DNA of 13,377 bases from Coprobacter secundus (GCA_000803105.1 JTDA01000032.1:1-13377); one strand, 5' to 3'. Counted from the stretch's first letter, positions 7,533 through 13,377 are shown. A program made the numbers and translations. Notes: a model not told the origin generated them from the sequence alone.

Positions 7533-7830
7533 ATGGAACTTGAGAATATTATATCCTATCTGGATCTCTTCATTAGTACAGAAACTGAAACAAGACTTGT
7601 TGTGAGAAGTCTACTTAGTCATGAAAGTTTCGAGAAAAAATATACAGAATAATATATTCAAAGAGGATGATGATTTAGATGCAGGTAGAGTTCGAAACTA
7701 AGACAAGTATGCAGATCTTATAAAGATGACTGAAAACTTACTTACAATCTTCAATAGTCTATTTTTCACTTATGATGACGAATATAAATCAGATTCAAAG
7801 AGAAAAATTAATAATAATTTATCTATATAG
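7533..7830 (+). pseudogene. Possible remnant of a small gene (frameshift plus in-frame stop)
   Basis: An ATG at 7533 opens 39 codons (MELENIISYL at the start) ending at TAA 7650-7652. Shifted by one frame, a second stretch is open from 7606, with an ATG at 7621, to TAA 7699-7701 (FKEDDDLDAGRVRN before the stop). The same frame continues past that stop (DKYADLIKMTENLLTIFNSL) to TAG 7828-7830. The continuity across the single stop, with a protein-like acidic and hydrophobic composition, suggests one former gene of roughly 90-100 codons. I do not recognise the family. Chance open frames in AT-rich DNA, or two real small genes, remain possible. Confidence 0.3.
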
Positions 7831-7857
7831 AAAAAAATGGTTGTCTCTCGACAACCA
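7831..7857 (-). terminator. Terminator-like hairpin facing left, or leader hairpin facing right
   Basis: TGGTTGTC (7838-7845) pairs exactly with GACAACCA (7850-7857) around a 4-base loop. Read on the minus strand the hairpin is followed by seven T residues (complement of 7831-7837), which gives a textbook terminator. It lies about 240 bases beyond gapA, which already has its own hairpin, so it could be a back-up terminator or a relic of a lost gene. Read on the plus strand it precedes a leader-like sequence and an ATG at 7886. Confidence 0.55.
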
Positions 7858-8015
7858 ATCTTCTATTAACCTTAAATCTAATACCATGAAAAAACTTGAC
7901 ACAAAGTTATAATGTCAAGGAATATAATCCAAATACATATAGAAAAAAATAACTATATTAAGTATTATTAGGTAAGATAGATGATTTTGTTAATTAATTT
8001 ATCTTGCTTTATTGG

Positions 8016-8080
8016 TCTAAAGCATAAAAATAAAGATTACTCTCAAATTGTGAGTAATCTTTTATTTTTTATGCTTTAGA
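8016..8080 (-). terminator. Long imperfect inverted repeat, terminator of gapA
   Basis: The left arm 8016-8042 and right arm 8052-8080 are complementary over 27 positions, with two single-base bulges in the A/T runs. The 11-bp core (AAAGATTACTC with GAGTAATCTTT) surrounds a 9-base loop and is flanked by A-rich and T-rich runs, so it can act in either direction. It starts 12 bases past the gapA stop codon. The outer arms (TCTAAAGCAT with ATGCTTTAGA) make it longer than a minimal terminator. Confidence 0.8.
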
Positions 8081-8092
8081 AATGTAAATTTA

Positions 8093-9094
8093 TTATCCGT
8101 TTACTTTCTTCATATGAGCAATTAGGTCGAGAACTTTGTTACTATAACCGATTTCGTTATCGTACCAAGAAACAACTTTAACGAAAGTATCAGTTAAAGC
8201 GATACCTGCTTTTGCATCGAAAATAGAAGTCCGAGTATCTCCTAAGAAGTCTGAAGAAACTACGGCATCTTCAGTATAACCAAGAATGCCTTTCAATTCA
8301 CCTTCAGAAGCTTCTTTCATTGCAGCACAAATTTCTTCATATTTAGCAGGCTTTGCTAAATTGACAGTCAAGTCTACTACAGAAACATCCAAAGTAGGAA
8401 CACGCATTGACATACCAGTCAATTTGCCATTCAAAGAAGGAATAACTTTACCTACAGCTTTAGCTGCACCAGTAGAAGAAGGAATAATGTTTCCAGAAGC
8501 TGCGCGGCCACCTCTCCAATCTTTCATAGAAGGTCCGTCTACTGTTTTTTGAGTAGCTGTAGTAGAGTGAACTGTAGTCATTAAACCGTCAGTAATACCA
8601 AATTTATCATTTAATACTTTAGCAATAGGAGCTAAGCAGTTAGTAGTACAAGATGCGTTAGAAACAAATTGTTGTCCAGTATAAGCATCGAGGTTAACAC
8701 CACAAACAAACATTGGAGTATCATCTTTTGACGGAGCTGACATTACTACATATTTTGCACCAGCGTCAATGTGTCCTTGGGCTTTTTCTTTTGTTAAGAA
8801 AAGTCCTGTAGATTCAACAACATATTCAGCGCCAATTTCGCTCCATTTTAGGTCTGCAGGATTTTTCTCTGCTGTTACGCGGATAGCTTTTCCATTTACA
8901 ACCAATTGGCCGTCTTTGATATCAATTGTTCCATCGAATTGACCGTGCATAGTGTCATATTTCAACATGTAAGCCATGTATTCTACACTAATAAGGTCAT
9001 TGATACCTACAACTTCGATGTCATTTCTCTTTTGTGCGGCACGGAAAACCAAACGTCCGATGCGACCAAAACCGTTAATACCTACTTTAATCAT
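8093..9094 (-). CDS. gapA: Glyceraldehyde-3-phosphate dehydrogenase, type I, NAD-dependent
   Basis: This cytoplasmic glycolytic enzyme oxidises and phosphorylates glyceraldehyde-3-phosphate to 1,3-bisphosphoglycerate with NAD+. The Rossmann motif GINGFGRIG is at 6-14. Asp33 and Pro188 are the residues expected for NAD rather than NADP use. Catalytic Cys149 lies in SNASCTTNCLAP and the activating His176 in TTVHSTT; the C-terminal WYDNEIGYS is at 310-318. The length of 333 is normal. The gene has its own hairpin terminator. Its predicted promoter (9285-9313) lies upstream of a 27-codon lipoprotein gene, so the two genes probably share one mRNA and gapA starts 85 bases after the end of the small gene. 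Base composition and the strongly conserved sequence suggest high expression. Confidence 0.98.
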   Translation of the reverse strand: MIKVGINGFGRIGRLVFRAAQKRNDIEVVGINDLISVEYMAYMLKYDTMHGQFDGTIDIKDGQLVVNGKAIRVTAEKNPADLKWSEIGAEYVVESTGLFLTKEKAQGHIDAGAKYVVMSAPSKDDTPMFVCGVNLDAYTGQQFVSNASCTTNCLAPIAKVLNDKFGITDGLMTTVHSTTATQKTVDGPSMKDWRGGRAASGNIIPSSTGAAKAVGKVIPSLNGKLTGMSMRVPTLDVSVVDLTVNLAKPAKYEEICAAMKEASEGELKGILGYTEDAVVSSDFLGDTRTSIFDAKAGIALTDTFVKVVSWYDNEIGYSNKVLDLIAHMKKVNG

Positions 9095-9179
9095 TGTAAT
9101 AAAACTTTTAAGGGTTTATTATAAAAACAAATTATTTCCAATTATTGTATCTCTTACCCGATCTGCTTCTTATGACCTT

Positions 9180-9263
9180 TTAGCATCCACAGGGTGTTGC
9201 ACACGCTGAGAGAAATAAAAGTATCAAAGTTGTAGAGACAATAAAAAGATACGTTGTCTTCAT
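9180..9263 (-). CDS. Tiny lipoprotein (27 residues) in the gapA leader
   Basis: This short open frame would be missed by size cut-offs. It begins MKTTYLF, continues with an uninterrupted hydrophobic segment (IVSTTLILLFLSA, residues 8-20) and reaches a lipobox LSAC with Cys21, then ends CATPCGC and TAA. Cleavage would leave a seven-residue lipidated peptide with three cysteines, in the style of entericidin-like mini-lipoproteins, although no homology to those is claimed. The start at 9263 lies about 15 bases after the predicted transcription start of a consensus Bacteroides promoter, and no other gene intervenes before gapA at 9094. There is no acidic cluster after the cysteine, so surface export is not suggested. 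The signal-peptide logic is clear, but expression and function are unknown. Confidence 0.6.
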   Translation of the reverse strand: MKTTYLFIVSTTLILLFLSACATPCGC

Positions 9264-9284
9264 TTCATTTTCTTATTTGCGATG

Positions 9285-9313
9285 CAAAGGTACATATTTT
9301 ATTTATAAACAAA
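9285..9313 (-). promoter_or_regulatory. Promoter of the small lipoprotein-gapA unit
   Basis: On the minus strand TACCTTTG (9292-9285) is an exact match to the Bacteroides -7 consensus TAnnTTTG. A TTTG -33 element (9313-9310) lies 17 bases upstream, slightly closer than usual. Transcription would begin near 9278, giving an unusually long distance of about 185 bases to gapA, which is filled by the small lipoprotein gene. Confidence 0.8.
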
Positions 9314-9329
9314 GAAAATTCGTGCTAAA

Positions 9330-9351
9330 AATAAAGAAATTTTTCTTTATT
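9330..9351. repeat. AT-rich palindrome upstream of the gapA promoter
   Basis: AATAAAGAAA (9330-9339) and TTTCTTTATT (9342-9351) are exact inverted repeats around two bases. The centre lies about 30 bases upstream of the -33 element, a position suited to a dimeric regulator, but such palindromes arise easily in AT-rich DNA. Confidence 0.3.
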
Positions 9352-9558
9352 AAAAGCTTGTTATTCTATTATTTGTCTTATAAAGTATTACTTTGGAGTG
9401 TATATTTAAAAATAGAGTATGAGGATATTATGAATATTGATTCATAATTGAAGGTAGAAAATAAGTAGTATTTTGAGTAGAAATCAGTTGAAATTTAAAA
9501 TGTAATGAAAGCAACTACATATTCTCTAAAAATAAGATGTAGAATAGAACTATATTAT
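9352..9558. other. Intergenic DNA between the gapA promoter region and the panB terminator
   Basis: This is AT-rich sequence with no recognised gene, RNA or mobile element on either strand. The plus-strand open frame that starts at 9505 runs through the panB terminator and into panB antisense, and is taken as chance. Confidence 0.5.
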
Positions 9559-9588
9559 CACAGGAGAAAATTAGAATCTTCTCCTGTG
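9559..9588 (-). terminator. Hairpin terminator downstream of panB
   Basis: CACAGGAGAA (9559-9568) pairs exactly with TTCTCCTGTG (9579-9588) around a 10-base loop, 15 bases past the panB stop codon. The T tail on the minus strand is poor, so the function is inferred from the strong stem and its position. Confidence 0.6.
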
Positions 9589-9603
9589 TTGTTCTTTAAA
9601 AAT

Positions 9604-10422
9604 TTAGTATTGTTCCGATTCATTGGGAAAATCGCAAGTTTTTACATCCTTAATGTAATTTTTTACACTATCTGTAATGATGTTAGATAAATCGGCATAT
9701 CGACGTAAAAATCGAGGAGAAAATCCTTTATTGATGCCTAACATATCATGCATTACCAGCACTTGCCCGTCTACTTGACCTCCTGCACCTATGCCTATTA
9801 TAGGGATAGAAAGTTCTCTTGCTACTTCTCCGGCTAATTTGGCAGGAATTTTTTCAAGAACAATAGAAAAGCATCCGATTTCTTCAAGTAAGTGTGCATC
9901 TTCTACTAGTTTCTGGGCTTCTGCTTCTTCTTTTGCTCTGACAGTATAAGTCCCAAATTTGTTTATTGATTGAGGCGTTAATCCTAGGTGACCCATAACT
10001 GGGATTCCTGCACTTAAAATACGGATTATTGATTCTTGAATTTCAGCTCCACCTTCCATTTTTACACAATCAGCTCCTGTTTCTTTCATGATTCTAATTG
10101 CGGACGCAACTGCTTCTTTTGAATTTCCCTGATATGAGCCGAAAGGCATATCTACAACTACTAAAGCCCGTTTAACCGCCCTCATAACAGATTTACCATG
10201 ATATATCATTTGGTCAAGAGTCATAGGTAGAGTCGTGATATTTCCAGCCATGACGTTAGAGGCTGAGTCACCAACAAGGATAACGTCCATTCCGGCTTCA
10301 TCGATGAGTTTTGCCATAGAATAATCGTATGCTGTGAGCATAGATATTTTTTCCCCTCTTTGTTTCATTTCAGCCAGACGATGTGTCGTGACTTTACGTA
10401 AATCTTCTGTGTAAGTTGACAT
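9604..10422 (-). CDS. panB: 3-methyl-2-oxobutanoate hydroxymethyltransferase (ketopantoate hydroxymethyltransferase)
   Basis: PanB carries out the first committed step of pantothenate (vitamin B5) and coenzyme A synthesis, adding a hydroxymethyl group from 5,10-methylenetetrahydrofolate to alpha-ketoisovalerate. The metal and substrate residues are visible in their family motifs: Asp52 in LVGDSASN, Asp91 in VVVDMPFGSYQ, Glu123 in KMEGG and Glu190 in SIVLEKIP, corresponding to E. coli Asp45, Asp84, Glu114 and Glu181. IGIGAGGQVDGQVLVMHDMLG at 209-229 is the usual C-terminal signature. The length of 272 is normal. panC and panD are not adjacent. The gene has its own consensus promoter and hairpin terminator, so it appears to be transcribed alone. 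Confidence 0.97.
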   Translation of the reverse strand: MSTYTEDLRKVTTHRLAEMKQRGEKISMLTAYDYSMAKLIDEAGMDVILVGDSASNVMAGNITTLPMTLDQMIYHGKSVMRAVKRALVVVDMPFGSYQGNSKEAVASAIRIMKETGADCVKMEGGAEIQESIIRILSAGIPVMGHLGLTPQSINKFGTYTVRAKEEAEAQKLVEDAHLLEEIGCFSIVLEKIPAKLAGEVARELSIPIIGIGAGGQVDGQVLVMHDMLGINKGFSPRFLRRYADLSNIITDSVKNYIKDVKTCDFPNESEQY

Positions 10423-10448
10423 ATTTATATACGTGTTTTTGGTTGGGA

Positions 10449-10456
10449 CAAAGGTA
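10449..10456 (-). promoter_or_regulatory. Promoter -7 box of panB
   Basis: The minus strand reads TACCTTTG, an exact TAnnTTTG match, 26 bases upstream of the panB start, implying a leader of about 20 bases. The -33 region shows no clear TTTG. Confidence 0.7.
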
Positions 10457-10510
10457 GTGCTAATTTTTAGTTTCAGAGTATCTCGTAATAAATTATATTT
10501 TGTACTAATA

Positions 10511-10545
10511 AAAAATAACGACCAAAGATTTTGTTCGGTCGTTAT
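10511..10545 (-). terminator. Rho-independent terminator of the TPR/YD repeat gene
   Basis: On the minus strand ATAACGACC and GGTCGTTAT (10545-10537 and 10523-10515) pair exactly around a 13-base loop and are followed by a T run (complement of 10511-10515). The hairpin lies 23 bases past the stop codon at 10569 and upstream of the panB promoter, separating the two units. Confidence 0.88.
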
Positions 10546-10568
10546 ACTTGTTATATGAATTATAAAAT

Positions 10569-12218
10569 TTATTTGTAAAAATATTCTATTACACGCTGCC
10601 TAACTATATTTAAAGTCCCATTAATAAACATTGATTGTTTTGTCCAGTTTCCGGTCTCATCATACAGATATTCATAAGTTATATTCTCAGTATCTTTATT
10701 ATTTTTTGTTGTAGTTATTTTTATTAAATCTCCTTTATCATTGTAAGCATAGCGTTTTTGTGTAGTTTGTTTTCCTATAGTTTCAGTAGATGACACTACT
10801 TTTCCGTCAATATATTGCTGTATTGTTGTATTTTTAGGTGTCGTACTTTTATATTTTTTTGATGAAATTATCGAGTCATTGGCATTATATGTATAATGTG
10901 TTATCGTACTGCCCTTTACTCCTGTGATGTAGTCGGTACGTTCAATTAAACGTCCTCCATTATCATATTTAAAAGTTGCAATAGGAGATTCTTTTTTACG
11001 ACTGTTAATGAATGTAATTTTATTTAATTGTCCATTTTTGTAATCATACCGTTTTCTACCGTTAGATTCAATAATAGCAGATAATGAAAAATCCGGATGG
11101 TAAAGAATTTGGGTTATTTTTACATCTTTGCCTGTGGTTGTTTGTTCTAAAATTACTTCTCCAAGCTCGTTATATTGGGTAATTATATCAGTTGAGTTAC
11201 TATTATTTTTACTGCCTTCTTTTGAAGAGGTTTCAGTTGTAGATTTTACATATCCTTTTAATCCATTACTTTTCCAATGCCATTCATTTTGGTTAATAGG
11301 TTTGACCAAAGCGTTAGCCTGAACAGTATATTTTGATTGAGGGAACTTGCTAATAAAAGAATCGTAAGCTTTCATTGTGAAATCAGTAGATAAGCTCTTG
11401 AATGAAAGTTCTTCTATTTTATTTTGTATTTCTTCTTTTTTAGGATGATTGGGATAGCGTTGTATCAGCCCATTATATGCTTCGAGTGTATTTTGTTCAA
11501 TAGCATTATTATAAGCCAAATTATAGATTCGATTTTGAGCTTCAGCCACTAATTTTGATTTAGGATATTGTTGAATGAAAGCACTATATGCTTCTATGGT
11601 GTTATCTAGTTTTTCAAAAATCATCTTATCAGCTAACGCTGTAATTTCTTCTACTTTTTTAGATTCAGGATAATGACTTAAAAAATAATTGTATCCTTCT
11701 AAAGTACCTTCAGAGATGGCGTTATTATATGCCACTTCTTCTTGTAAAACTTTTGCCTCACTTAAATATGAACAACTATCGCATACTGAAATAGCTTTGC
11801 TATATCCTTCCTCTGTATTTAAAACTTTGGCATCTGCTAAAATATTGTTCTCAATTTGTGTTTGTATTTTTAGAAAAGATGTCTTATGCTTAATCAAAAA
11901 TTTATTAGCATCTTTATTATCCTTATGTTTAAGATATGTGTCTTTAAAAATAGAATATGCTTTATAAGGATCATATGCTTTGTATTCCTTGGTATTGAAT
12001 AAAATGCAATCACATATATCTGCTAACATTAACTCTTTTGCATCATCGTTGGAATATATCTGATTCCTTTTTTCTACAGCTTTACTTATTTTTCCTTGTT
12101 GTAAAAGGTCTAAAATTTTATTTGCTTTTTGGGCTTCTACGATTTGAGGGATAAACATCCCGCAAGAAAGTATAACCGAGAAGCTTAATGCCTTTGTTGA
12201 TAATGTATAATGTTTCAT
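10569..12218 (-). CDS. Exported protein with TPR-like and YD-like repeats, function unknown
   Basis: I do not recognise a named family for the whole protein. Residues 1-29 look like a signal peptide (hydrophobic 11-28, cleavage after VEA before QKANK). Residues 30-160 are helical and include KAVEKRNQIYSND. Four degenerate repeats follow, at about 163-200, 201-234, 235-272 and 273-304, each with a pattern like AYNNAIEQNTLEAYNGLIQRYP (written here as AYNNAI, then TLEAYN, then a YPxSK-type end), resembling tetratricopeptide units. From about 344 to 549 come six or seven strand-rich YD-like repeats (KRYDYKNGQLNKI, FKYDNGGRLIERTDY, KRYAYNDKGDLIKI, YEYLYDETGNWTKQ), of the kind seen in Rhs/wall-associated proteins, but here without any toxin tip. 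It is probably a periplasmic or outer-membrane-associated scaffold. It is a single-gene unit with its own promoter and terminator. Confidence 0.8.
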   Translation of the reverse strand: MKHYTLSTKALSFSVILSCGMFIPQIVEAQKANKILDLLQQGKISKAVEKRNQIYSNDDAKELMLADICDCILFNTKEYKAYDPYKAYSIFKDTYLKHKDNKDANKFLIKHKTSFLKIQTQIENNILADAKVLNTEEGYSKAISVCDSCSYLSEAKVLQEEVAYNNAISEGTLEGYNYFLSHYPESKKVEEITALADKMIFEKLDNTIEAYSAFIQQYPKSKLVAEAQNRIYNLAYNNAIEQNTLEAYNGLIQRYPNHPKKEEIQNKIEELSFKSLSTDFTMKAYDSFISKFPQSKYTVQANALVKPINQNEWHWKSNGLKGYVKSTTETSSKEGSKNNSNSTDIITQYNELGEVILEQTTTGKDVKITQILYHPDFSLSAIIESNGRKRYDYKNGQLNKITFINSRKKESPIATFKYDNGGRLIERTDYITGVKGSTITHYTYNANDSIISSKKYKSTTPKNTTIQQYIDGKVVSSTETIGKQTTQKRYAYNDKGDLIKITTTKNNKDTENITYEYLYDETGNWTKQSMFINGTLNIVRQRVIEYFYK

Positions 12219-12276
12219 TTTTTAGGGAGTGTTATTTTAACGGAATATTTTTAATATTTACTCTTTTTGTATGTTG

Positions 12277-12284
12277 CAAAGATA
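12277..12284 (-). promoter_or_regulatory. Promoter -7 box of the TPR/YD repeat gene
   Basis: The minus strand reads TATCTTTG, an exact TAnnTTTG match, 58 bases upstream of the start codon. No convincing TTTG -33 element is seen. Confidence 0.6.
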
Positions 12285-12370
12285 GTAATATTTGTGAAAT
12301 AAGTATCTCTTTTTTACTATATTCAAATTATTTCTGTTTTAAAGTAATCCAGATATTTATATTCAATATT

Positions 12371-12436
12371 TAATAATTCTTAGATATTGTATGGAATAAG
12401 ATGGAATTTTATTTTGGAGTAGAATAAGAATTATTA
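12371..12436. repeat. 12-bp inverted repeat in the intergenic region
   Basis: TAATAATTCTTA (12371-12382) and TAAGAATTATTA (12425-12436) are exact inverted repeats 42 bases apart. They lie between two divergent gene promoters, just before the GxxExxY remnant. A folded RNA or a decayed element end are possible, as is chance in AT-rich DNA. Confidence 0.3.
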
Positions 12437-12523
12437 CAATGATGAAAATTTGGGAATAAATCGAAATAGTTATGCATTCGTAGATGTATCATGATACAAT
12501 TGTTTTGATTACTATATAATAAA

Positions 12524-12758
12524 ATGGAAAGAGGAATAGAACTAAATATTCATAACAAATGAGAATATTCTCCGATGCACACAGAAGAGACACATTATCT
12601 TGTTCATAAGTTATAAGAACAAAAAAGAAATTCCCATACACGAAACACAATTGGTAAATTATTTGACCGCAACTCATACAGACCACGGCTTATTAATAAA
12701 TTTCGGGGGTGAACGTATTGAGATAAAAAGGAAATTTAGAGAATATAAACATATATAA
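12524..12758 (+). pseudogene. Decayed 3' fragment of a GxxExxY (PDDEXK_3-like) family gene
   Basis: In the frame ending at TAA 12756-12758 the translation reads ETQLVNYLTATHT, then GLLINFGGERIEIKRKF. This is the characteristic C-terminal end of GxxExxY proteins (HxxQLLNYL followed by GLLLNFG and a basic E/K/R strand). The frame opens after a stop at 12543 and has no start codon. Upstream, in another frame, an ATG at 12524 begins MERGIELNIHNK and then stops, resembling the ERGI segment that precedes the core in this family. A frameshift therefore separates two pieces, and the N-terminal half with the GxxExxY motif itself is missing. The minus-strand open frame at 12489-12686 is a shadow of this remnant. 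Confidence 0.65.
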
Positions 12759-12855
12759 TTGATTATCAGAAAAATATATTCTTCTGTCTAAAATAAAGAG
12801 GCATATATTTTTTAAGACGAAAGAACATAAGAACAAAAAAATGAAATCAAATATG

Positions 12856-12863
12856 TACCTTTG
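12856..12863 (+). promoter_or_regulatory. Promoter -7 box of the AlaX gene
   Basis: TACCTTTG matches the consensus exactly. It ends only five bases before the first possible start codon at 12869, so transcription would begin at or near that ATG. This favours the downstream ATGs at 12893 or 12896 as the true start. The -33 region has no clear TTTG. Confidence 0.6.
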
Positions 12864-12868
12864 TCTTT

Positions 12869-13360
12869 ATGTCTAAGAATAAAAACTTGTCAATGATGGA
12901 AATAAACCAAGCAGCCCCAAAATTTCAGGATGAGTCAATCGCACCCATGCATACAGCTGAGCATATTTTGAATCAGACTATGGTTCGGTTATTTCGTTGT
13001 GGACGTGCCGTTAGTGCCCATATAGAAAGGAAAAAATCTAAGTGTGATTATTTATTGGAACAAAAACCTACTGCAGAGCAAATACAAGAAATTGAGAATA
13101 AAGTAAATGATATAATATCACAGAACTTGCCTGTTTCAGTAGAATATTTGATGCGGGAGGATGCAGAAAAAATGTTTGATTTGAGTCGTTTGCCGAAAGA
13201 TGTGTCTCAAACTCTTCGGATTGTGAAGATTGGAGACTATGATGCATGCCCCTGTATCGGAGTTCATGTAAATAATACTTCTGAAATTGGAAGATTTAAT
13301 ATTGTTAGTAGTGATTTTTTTGATGCTAGATTGCGTATTAGATTTAATCTACTCAAATAA
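12869..13360 (+). CDS. AlaX-type alanyl-tRNA editing protein (tRNA_SAD domain)
   Basis: This is a free-standing homologue of the editing domain of alanyl-tRNA synthetase, expected to hydrolyse wrongly charged Ser- or Gly-tRNA(Ala) in the cytoplasm. The zinc ligands are visible: HTAEH (His28 and His32, the HxxxH motif) and CIGVH (Cys129 and His133, the CxxxH motif), followed by VNNTSEIGRFNI as in the synthetase CGGTH-TGEIG region. The chain ends in the usual RIRF strand, so the gene is complete at the 3' end. Length is 163 residues from the first ATG. Because the promoter -7 box lies at 12856-12863, translation may really start at Met9 or Met10 (12893 or 12896), giving about 154 residues starting MMEINQ or MEINQ. 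It is the only intact plus-strand gene in this part of the window. Confidence 0.88.
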   Translation: MSKNKNLSMMEINQAAPKFQDESIAPMHTAEHILNQTMVRLFRCGRAVSAHIERKKSKCDYLLEQKPTAEQIQEIENKVNDIISQNLPVSVEYLMREDAEKMFDLSRLPKDVSQTLRIVKIGDYDACPCIGVHVNNTSEIGRFNIVSSDFFDARLRIRFNLLK

Positions 13361-13377
13361 ATTTTTAGCATGGGTTG

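Larger units (their letters stand above)
7336..8015. other. Gene-free stretch with decayed reading frames and an orphan leader-like sequence
   Basis: No intact gene is visible on either strand over about 680 bases. The left part (7336-7530) holds nothing I recognise. From 7533 to 7830 short open frames in the plus direction look like a broken gene. From 7838 to 7919 there is a hairpin, a leader-like AT-rich stretch, an ATG opening only eight codons, and a second short inverted repeat (CTTGACA 7895-7901 with TGTCAAG 7913-7919). No tRNA, CRISPR repeat or insertion-sequence end was recognised. Confidence 0.5.

Noticed and set aside
8286..9209. Plus-strand open frames opposite gapA and its leader
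   Set aside because: They are shadows of gapA and of the small lipoprotein frame on the minus strand.
9505..9690. Plus-strand open frame of 61 codons
   Set aside because: It runs through the panB terminator hairpin and into panB antisense, with no sign of a protein family.
11128..12373. Plus-strand open frames opposite the TPR/YD repeat gene and its promoter
   Set aside because: They are antisense to a repeat protein whose signal peptide and repeats are convincing.
12489..12686. Minus-strand open frame of 65 codons, rich in Cys, Phe and Tyr
   Set aside because: It is the shadow of the GxxExxY remnant on the plus strand, whose translation carries recognisable family motifs.

Overview
This window looks like the chromosome of a Bacteroidales bacterium (Bacteroidota). 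The DNA is AT-rich. Promoters match the Bacteroides -7 consensus TAnnTTTG (TACCTTTG three times, TATCTTTG once), and starts lack Shine-Dalgarno sites. Typical Bacteroidota families are present: a NigD-like lipoprotein, an ECF sigma factor paired with an outer-membrane-barrel anti-sigma protein, an exported GH3 glucosidase, and an Mrp ATPase without the usual CxxC. I cannot name the genus.

Layout. At 1-1921, on the minus strand, trmB (tRNA m7G46 methyltransferase) and mrp (Fe-S carrier ATPase) form an operon that probably runs off the left edge. At 2025-4238, minus, is an exported GH3 beta-glucosidase. At 4521-6336, minus, an ECF sigma gene overlaps the gene for a protein with an anti-sigma-like N-terminus, one inner-membrane helix, a long disordered linker and an outer-membrane barrel ending in Phe. 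This matches the dual membrane-spanning anti-sigma (Dma) family. Diverging from it at 6513-7280, plus, is a NigD-like lipoprotein gene with a strong terminator. At 7336-8015 lies a gene-free stretch with decayed reading frames and an orphan leader-like sequence. At 8093-9263, minus, is gapA, preceded in the same predicted transcript by a 27-codon lipoprotein gene. At 9604-10422, minus, is panB. At 10569-12218, minus, is an exported protein with TPR-like and YD-like repeats. At about 12524-12758, plus, is the decayed 3' part of a GxxExxY-family gene. At 12869-13360, plus, is an AlaX-type alanyl-tRNA editing protein.

The most interesting part is 4521-7280. From what I recall of Bacteroides thetaiotaomicron, a Dma protein spans both membranes, restrains its own sigma factor, and its loss raises a NigD protein and outer-membrane vesicle formation. 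The gene set here fits that system. The short divergent region also holds a mirrored motif, GCAGTATTT-N14-TTTAT, once facing the sigma gene and once facing nigD, with identical spacing. I infer that this is the promoter read by the sigma factor, giving autoregulation plus control of the lipoprotein. The other genes are mostly single-gene housekeeping units (glycolysis, pantothenate synthesis, tRNA modification and proofreading).
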